From Purpureocillium takamizusanense (Eukaryota; Ascomycota; Sordariomycetes; Hypocreales; Ophiocordycipitaceae), in contig NC_063076.1 of the NCBI RefSeq assembly GCF_022605165.1, forward strand, positions 1,488,001-1,552,000: a stretch of DNA of 64,000 nucleotides, read 5' to 3'. This document shows, in pieces, positions 57,602-64,000 of the stretch (its first letter is position 1; each line of letters opens with the position of its first letter). A program made the translations under genes and the position numbers. The notes under the pieces were generated by a model. The model did no database searches. It worked only from the letters and a program-made list of their open reading frames with translations, and was not told the origin of the DNA.

Positions 57602-59407
57602 ATGGCGCTCCTGCAGAGGTTGGGAGCTTCTTCACTGCGCTTCTCTCCCAGCGTCTCATTGATAGTGGCAAGAAGCGCGTCGACCATGGCGCCCAAGGTA
57701 CGCACGCTGCCCCTCATGCGTCCCCGACCAGAGCGTCCGACCGGGCGCTGACGTTTTACTACGTACGCAGCTCAGAGACCCGTCGCTGCTCAAGCATGAC
57801 GTCTGCTACATCAATGGCGAGTGGAAGCCTGCCGGTTCTGGCAAGACCTTTAATGTCAACGGTCGGTTCGCCCTGATGGCTCTGCCCCCCAATGTGCCCC
57901 AGATATGAACCTGATTGTAGCTAAACGCGATGCGCGCCCTCTCTGCAGATCCGTCATCTGGTGAGCTCATCGGCACCTGCGCCGAGTGCGACGTCGAGGA
58001 CACCAAGTCGGCCATCCGCGCCGCCGCCGACGCCTTCAAGACGTTCCGCACCACCACCGGCCGCGAGCGCGCGAAGCTGCTGCGCAAGTGGTACGACCTC
58101 ATGGTCGAGAACTCGGAGGACATCGCCAAGCTCATCACCTGGGAGAACGGCAAGCCCTTTGCCGACGCCAAGGGCGAGTCCGCGTACGCGGCCAACTTCT
58201 TTGAGTGGTTCAGCGAGGAGGCGCCCCGGAGCTACGGCGACACCATCCCCGCCACCGTCCCTGGGAACAGAGTGTGGACCATCAAGGAGCCCGTTGGAGT
58301 CTGCGGTCTCATCACGCCGTGAGTATCTCCGAGTTTTGCTGCTACGTAGCTGCTCTGCGGCGCTCTCTATGCTGACTGACATGCCTGTCTAGGTGGAACT
58401 TCCCCGCCGCCATGATAACGAGAAAGGTTGGCCCTGCCCTGGCGGCCGGATGCACCGTCGTCTGCAAGGCCCCTGGCGAGACCCCCTTCACAGCTCTGGC
58501 GCTCGCTGAGCTTGCCCACCGCGCCGGCATCCCCAAGGGCGTCGTCAACGTCATCACTACTCTGTCCAACACTCCGGCCATCGGCGAGGTTCTCACCACC
58601 GACCCCGCCGTCAAAAAGGTCTCCTTCACCGGCTCGACCGGCGTCGGCAAGCTTCTGATGAAGCAGTCCTCGAGCACCCTCAAGAAGCTGTCCATGGAGC
58701 TCGGTGGCAACGCGCCCTTCATCGTGTTTGACGATGCCGACATCGACGTGGCCGTCGCCGGCGCCATCGCCTCCAAGTTCCGCTCGTCCGGCCAAACTTG
58801 CGTCTGCGCCAACCGCATCTACGTGCAGGCCGGCATCTACGATGAGTTTGTGCGCAAATTCGCCGAAAAGGTTCAGGGATTCAAGGTCGGCCACGGCTTC
58901 GCCGACGGCGTCACCCACGGCCCCCTCATCCACGACCGCGCCGTGTCCAAGGTCGAGGCCCACGTCAAGGACGCCGAGAGCAAGGGCGGCAAGCTCGTCA
59001 TCGGCGGCCAGCGGATGCCCGACCTCGGCTCCAACTTTTACCAGCCCACGGTCATCCGCGACGCCACCCCTGCGATGGCTATTGCCTCGGAGGAGACGTT
59101 CGGCCCCGTGGCTGCGCTCTTCCCCTTCAAGACGGAGAAGGAGGTGGTGGACATGGCGAACAATGCCGAGGTCGGCTTGGCGGGATACTTCTTCTCCCGC
59201 GACCTGCAGCGGGTGCACCGCATCGCCGAGGCGCTCGAGGTCGGCATGGTCGGCATCAACACGGGCATCATCTCGGATCCCGCCGCGCCGTTTGGAGGTG
59301 TCAAGGAGAGCGGCTTCGGCCGTGAAGGGTCCAAGTATGGCATCGGCGAGTACCAGATCACCAAGATGATTACCTACGGAGGCATGGGACAGCCGCTCCA
59401 GAGCTGA
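57602..59407 (+). CDS. Succinate-semialdehyde dehydrogenase
   Basis: Exons 57602-57697, 57771-57861, 57949-58318 and 58393-59407 give 523 residues. Exon 1 encodes an Arg/Ser-rich leader (MALLQRLGASSLRFSPSVSL) up to a second in-frame Met (MAPK) at 57686, so mitochondrial and cytosolic forms are possible. The aldehyde dehydrogenase core shows PWNFPAAMITRK around the third splice, the catalytic glutamate in MELGGNAPF, the nucleophilic cysteine in SSGQTCVCANRIYVQ near residue 322, and EETFGPVAALF plus PFGGVKESGFGREGSKYG at the end. The GQTCVCANR sequence is characteristic of the succinate-semialdehyde branch. The enzyme oxidises succinate semialdehyde to succinate in the GABA shunt. Other aldehyde dehydrogenases are less likely because of this motif. 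All reading-frame phases agree across the four exons. Confidence 0.9.
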
Positions 59408-59943
59408 GGGAGGGGTTTGTTCCTTTTGGCAGGGAGCATGTGCCGGTTGTAGTGGCATAGGAAAAAAACTAAAAGACGTTCAAGTAATTCGCTAGTCACT
59501 GTTCACGCCGACTTTTTGTCCCTGACGGTAATCTTCGTGCAGTCTCAGCGACATTCAAGGACTGCTGATTTCGAAGGCTGCGAGCCTGGTCGAAGATAAA
59601 GGGGTCGACCGTTTTACAACGTGTATTGTAGTACGTCAAACAAAGGGGGGGTGAGAATATGACACGCGGTCACCTCATCGGTATTATATAGACCGTCGCC
59701 CCCGAGGCCAGCCTCTGATGCCGCATCCCAGACACGACTCGAGCTGCCTTCCCGTCGACGGGGGCGCGGGGGAGGAACTTCCATCGCGCGCGCGCGTTTC
59801 GAGTCGCCGGCCATGTTGGCCTATTCATACATCAAACAGCCCCGTGCGCGGCGGCAACCCGTTCCACCATCGTCATCAGAATTTCGTTCTCCACCACTCA
59901 CTCACTTCACTGCACGCCCGCCATTTCTTTTTTTTTTCCCTTC
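59408..59943. other. Intergenic region between convergent genes
   Basis: It holds the 3' ends of the SSADH gene (+) and the MARVEL-like gene (-). Nothing else is visible. Confidence 0.6.
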
Positions 59944-61000
59944 TCACGCGTACCTGCGCGCGTCCTGCTGCTGATGCAGCGGCAGCTGTCGGTCGAGGGT
60001 GTGGAACGCCTGCGTCCTGGGCGTAAAGGGCGAGGCGTACGCGCTGGCGGGGGACTTGATGCCGTTCATTTCCCAGTTGCCCCTCTCCTTGTAGTCGACA
60101 GAGGTAGCCGAAGCGTGGTCCTCCTCGTCCTCGTCGACAATGTCGTTTTCCTTGTTGGGCCACATGGCGTGCAGGGCGAAGCCAAGGTTGATGAGGTACA
60201 GGACGCTTATCACGATGTCAGTCGGTCGCTCACTCGCTCTCGAAATGACACAACGGCGGATGGAAAAGAGGGGGTAAAGGAGAGGAGCGGAGCGGGCGGG
60301 GCAGACTCACAGCATGACGAGGGTGACGCCGAGCGACGCCTGCGCGATCTGGCACGCGCGGTACTTGCCATACGGCCTGGCCAAGTCGCAGCCCTTGCGG
60401 AAGTACCAGGCCGCGGGAGCCGGGTACCGCGCGTCGGCGTGGTCGGGGCCGACCTGTCCGTAGACGCTGACGCTGTAGAGTGCGATGAGGGGCAGGTTGA
60501 CGAAGACGGCGACGATTGGGTAGTAGAGCTTCATGATGTTGGCGATGAGCTTGGCGAGGAGGAAGAAGAGCGAGACGACGGAGATGGCGACGTTGAAGTT
60601 TGTCAACCTATAGAGGTGTTAGTGACACATGCATCAGTTAGCCGGAGAAGAATGCCGGTGTGCGTTTTGGGTTTCCTTGTAGGTGAGGGCGGGCGCGAGA
60701 AGGAGAGGAAGGGGGATATGCGTACAAGAGCGACCATATGAGCGGCACCTTGGGTAGCGGGCGGTGGTTGGCGTATGCGTAAAGAATCATGTTGGGGTTG
60801 GAGTTGAGCTTGTTGTCGAAGCCAATCTGCCACATGTCGGTGCGGTACATGTCGGGCTGGGAGATGCCAAAGATGACGAGCAGGGCAATGAGGACGGCCA
60901 GCTCGGGGATCATGGCCCCAGAGATGAAGCGCCTGTGCAGGGGAGGCCATTCCCGGGGGACGAGCCGGTAGGTCTTGTTTTTGCCGAGGAGGACCTTCAT
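59944..61000 (-). CDS. MARVEL-like four-helix membrane protein
   Basis: Exons 61000-60726, 60607-60311 and 60205-59944 join to 277 residues. Four membrane helices can be seen: ELAVLIALLVIFGIS near residue 35, NVAISVVSLFFLLAKLIANI near 95-115, YPIVAVFVNLPLIALYSVSV near 120-140, and SLGVTLVMLVLYLINLGFAL, the last completed by the second splice. The loop before helix 4 has two Cys residues (GCDLARPYGKYRACQIAQ), typical of fungal MARVEL-like proteins. The tail is acidic, then Ser/Thr-rich and probably cytoplasmic. Such proteins sit in membrane domains; no biochemical role is known for this group to me. The second acceptor is AAG, less usual, but an ACTGAC branch site lies 15 bases before it and the frame is kept. 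Confidence 0.8.
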
Positions 61001-64000
61001 CGTGATATGTTTTCCGGGGGAATTTTTTATCTATTTAGGGATACGAGTCCGGGGGCGCAGCGTGCTTTTGTCGTGGACGTCGTCGTTGTCGTCGTGCGGT
61101 TTCGTCTCGGCCCGCCCCAAGGTAGATTAGATGGATGGAGGCCACGGCTTGTCCGTGGGAGGGAAGTGAGTGAGCTAGCTACAGCTGCAGCAGCGGCAGT
61201 CGTACGGGGGACCGCATCCGCAGACGATGGGCGATGGTATTTTGCCGCCTGCGTGGTTCTCGTTTCTCTATTTCTTTGGAGTCCTTCTTGCACGCCCCTG
61301 TTGCAGTTCGTCTCGTTGTCGTCGTCGTGGTCAGTCGGTGAGCCGTTGGACGGAGTGTGAAAGAGAGAGGGAGGAGGGAGGTCGGCCGTCTTTGGTGGCC
61401 CGAGCTCGAGGGGTCGCCCTCGGGGGCCCGACGGACGTTTAAAGGGCATGGCCGCCGCCATTGCCATCATTGCCATCCATGGCCCCAACCGCCCAATCCC
61501 CTTGGTGGTTGTGCTGCTCCTGCGTGTGCCCTACCTGCATATGAGTTGGACGGCCAGACGCACATTCAGTTGCGGCGGGGGAGCAGACAGTGAGTGCACC
61601 TCAGTGTGTGATGGGACTCGCTGGAGCCCGCCTCCACCCCCCCCCGCGCTGCCGCTGCACGGGCGTCACAGCGCCGACGGCCAATGGCAGCGACGGGCTG
61701 CCCGGTTGGTTAAGCGCCCGGCACGGGAGGCGGCGGCGCCATTGGCCGGCCCCGCCTCGCTGGCTGGGAGGGGCGGCCGCAGGCAGGCCAATTGGGGGCG
61801 GGCAGCTGCCGCTCGTGGCGACGCTGCGTTGCCCCGAGCCCGGTCTTTGAGCGCTGTCCGAATGCGCTGGGGAGACGTCCACGGTTGGGGGCCGTTTACC
61901 GCCAGGGTTCGGACGGCTAGGGGTTTAGGTTGTTGAAGGCGCGAGGCATCGCCAAAATGCTCGACACCGCTGCCGGCTCACGCAGCACCAACCCCCGTCC
62001 TCCTAAGGACCCGGCCTTGTGCAGCCCAACGTGCAAGGGAGCGGGCGCTCGCAGGGCTGTCCGCCTGGGGAGGCCGCTGCGAGCGACGAGGGCGGCACCA
62101 ACGGATGGTTCGTCCCCCTGAAAAGCCCATGATGTGCCTGCACATATGTATTGCCGGGTCCGGCAGTCCGAAGTGCCATGTATGTACGTACGTACTACGT
62201 ACCGTTGTTGGGTCGAGGGAGATGATGGGAGGATGTAGTGAGTGACGCGCGAAATCAACGAGCTCGGGTCGTCTTCCGAAGAGGGGCGGCCCACGTCCTC
62301 GTCGACCGACCCACGATGCCACGGTGGAGCGGCGGGCTCCTGGATAGAAGGAAGGAGAGAGGGCTTGTTGACTCCTTTGTTGGCATGGGGGCCTTGGTTG
62401 TTCATCTGATTCCGACAGCACTATTTCAGGTCTTTTTTTTTTCTTGTTCACCATCGTTGAATGTCGTGAAAGTTGGTCCCCAAGCCCGGTACGCAGCGGA
62501 TGCTGAAACAAGGCCTGACTGGGAAAAGCATGTCTTCCTCCGCCTCACTCTGCTTCGTACGCCGTGAATGAACCCCCGGGCTGCACTTGCAAAGTTCCGT
62601 ATGAAAGTTTCGTAGTTATTAGCTTGGCCAGGTTCAACAGCAGCTTACTTTTCTTCGCATTCCTTGGTCCAGCGCTTCTGCTGTGCGAGGACAGATAGCG
62701 TGCCTGAACCCCCGCCACACGTTGCCGCGCGCAAGCATTTGCTGTCAACAGGGTGTATGCATGTTTTGTCTGTCATCAGCCACCGATGGGCGTCCGCCAC
62801 GGCGATTGCTGTGGCGCATCCACACCTCCTCGATGCCATCGATTGATGGATGCTCTGCCTGCCAAAGTCACAGAGCCCACAACAGACGCCCGGCGGCGCA
62901 AAGCACCGACCGCCGCGAGCACACCGCGCACCAAAGATGCTAGCGCAGGCTGGTCGTGTCTATTTGCCTGTAGTCTCGACTGTTCGGCCTCCCCGTCAGG
63001 GGCGCTCGAGGCCCCTGTGGGGGGCGGCTCCGGCGGGACGGTGCCAGACACCATCGGTGATTCGGCTGGTGATCTAGGATGTCGAGTGGCTGGCGCAGTG
63101 TCACGCTCGTCCCAGCTGCTGGGTGCCGCGGATGTCTCGTGAAAGAAGGGAGGACAATACTAGTAGTAGTGGCCATAGAACTAAGTACGTATGAAGTAGT
63201 AGTAAAATATGAGGCATCGCGTTGGCACCAGGGAACCAAGTATCCGGCGCTGTCGGTATTCTCGTGCTGTACGAGTAATTAAGGTACCAAAGTACCTACT
63301 GTACTGACGTTAAGTAATCGCAGCCTTTATTAGTAGGGAATTTGCCCCAGTCTGGGTTGGGTCTGTAGCGAAGATGGCGCGGGCGTGCTTTCGCGGTGAC
63401 GCGGCTGGTACAGTAAGTACTTTGTACTATGGGGGAGCTGTGTGTACTGTGGCCTGGGTGTGTCCATGTCCGAACCCCAGGCAACTGGCTGATACCGTAT
63501 TTGCGCGGGGCGGGCGGCTTGCACGAGTGCGTCTGCAGCCCATGGAGGCTCTTCGCCGCCGGCCTGTCCCGTGCCTTCCATGCAACAGCGAGCGTGCGGC
63601 TGTCCCCAACAGCACCTGACGTACTTCGTGCTGTTGTATCTTAGGTACTGTATCTACCTGTATGGGAATACAGGTACTAACCTACTAGCAGGACGTGCAA
63701 AGTAGGAGCGGCCCGGGCTCCTTGACTCGGCAAGTGGAAGGAGCGACAGAGTGCGCCTCAGCACCAATGGTCCAACATCAAAAGCTGTGTGCAAAGTACG
63801 TACTTGGCCAGTTTCTGTAGCCCACGGGGTCAGCTGCACCGACCGTCTGGCGTCTGCTCTTCTTCCGCTTCTCCCCATGCTCAGATTACTTTCGATAATT
63901 CAACACCCACGCACGCCCTGGACGGTCGAGACAACCTCCACTCTATGCCTAGCCGGACCCGAGCCTCACTCCTTATTATTACCAGTCACACACAGCCTGG
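61001..64000. other. Right-end intergenic region
   Basis: The first part is the MARVEL-like gene's promoter. No coding sequence can be supported in the remaining DNA. Short GTAC-rich patches occur near 62170-62200, 63160-63310 and 63640-63700. A gene whose exons lie beyond the window end cannot be excluded. Confidence 0.55.

Noticed and set aside
58367..59458. 363-codon minus-strand frame opposite the SSADH gene
   Set aside because: It is the shadow of the highly conserved aldehyde dehydrogenase exon 4.

Overview
The window is nuclear DNA of a filamentous ascomycete. Introns are short (about 50-100 nt) with GT...AG ends and CTAAC/CTGAC-like branch sites, coding GC is high, and there is no operon structure. 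The proteins look most like those of Sordariomycetes, probably Hypocreales. This is inferred from the L-arabinitol 4-dehydrogenase, the Sfp1-type factor, the SUR7/PalI and MARVEL proteins and the UMTA/LaeA-like methyltransferase; no species can be named. I assembled fifteen protein-coding genes by hand from the exons and found one intron-containing tRNA gene.

Layout. 1-4518: no recognisable gene. 4519-7328 (+): split-zinc-finger factor related to Sfp1. 9507-11951 (-): Kelch/BTB protein of the Ral2 type, divergent from CDC20 (12834-14690, +), followed by the TFIIA large subunit (15864-17712, +). From 17.7 to 31.6 kb the sequence is almost gene-free; its only convincing gene is a seven-exon LaeA/UMTA-like methyltransferase (27827-29159, +). 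A minus-strand block follows: ATP synthase subunit g (31569-32291), L-arabinitol 4-dehydrogenase (32938-34150), a 64-residue secreted cysteine-containing protein (36885-37138), a long WD40 protein of the WDR6/Trm734 type (39999-43472) and a SUR7/PalI membrane protein (44134-45129). After another 5.7 kb gap come the Ppz-type phosphatase (50827-52540, +), a mitochondrial RGG-rich protein (53309-54520, +), the mitochondrial ribosome recycling factor (54641-55642, -), tRNA-Val(UAC) (56191-56283, +), succinate-semialdehyde dehydrogenase (57602-59407, +) and a MARVEL-like membrane protein (59944-61000, -). The last 3 kb hold no gene I can support.

Most of these are conserved housekeeping genes: growth and ribosome control (Sfp1, Ral2/Ras, Ppz), cell cycle (Cdc20), transcription initiation (TFIIA), tRNA modification (WDR6), mitochondria (ATP synthase g, recycling factor, RGG protein, SSADH) and pentose or GABA catabolism. 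They do not form a single pathway. The accessory-looking elements are the isolated LaeA-like methyltransferase and the small secreted protein. Intergenic DNA is long and rich in simple repeats (GCACT/CAGCA pentamers, TGGA, GT, AAG, poly-C), GTAC-rich patches and small inverted repeats. All exon joins come from reading frames, splice signals and remembered family motifs, without alignments or transcripts.
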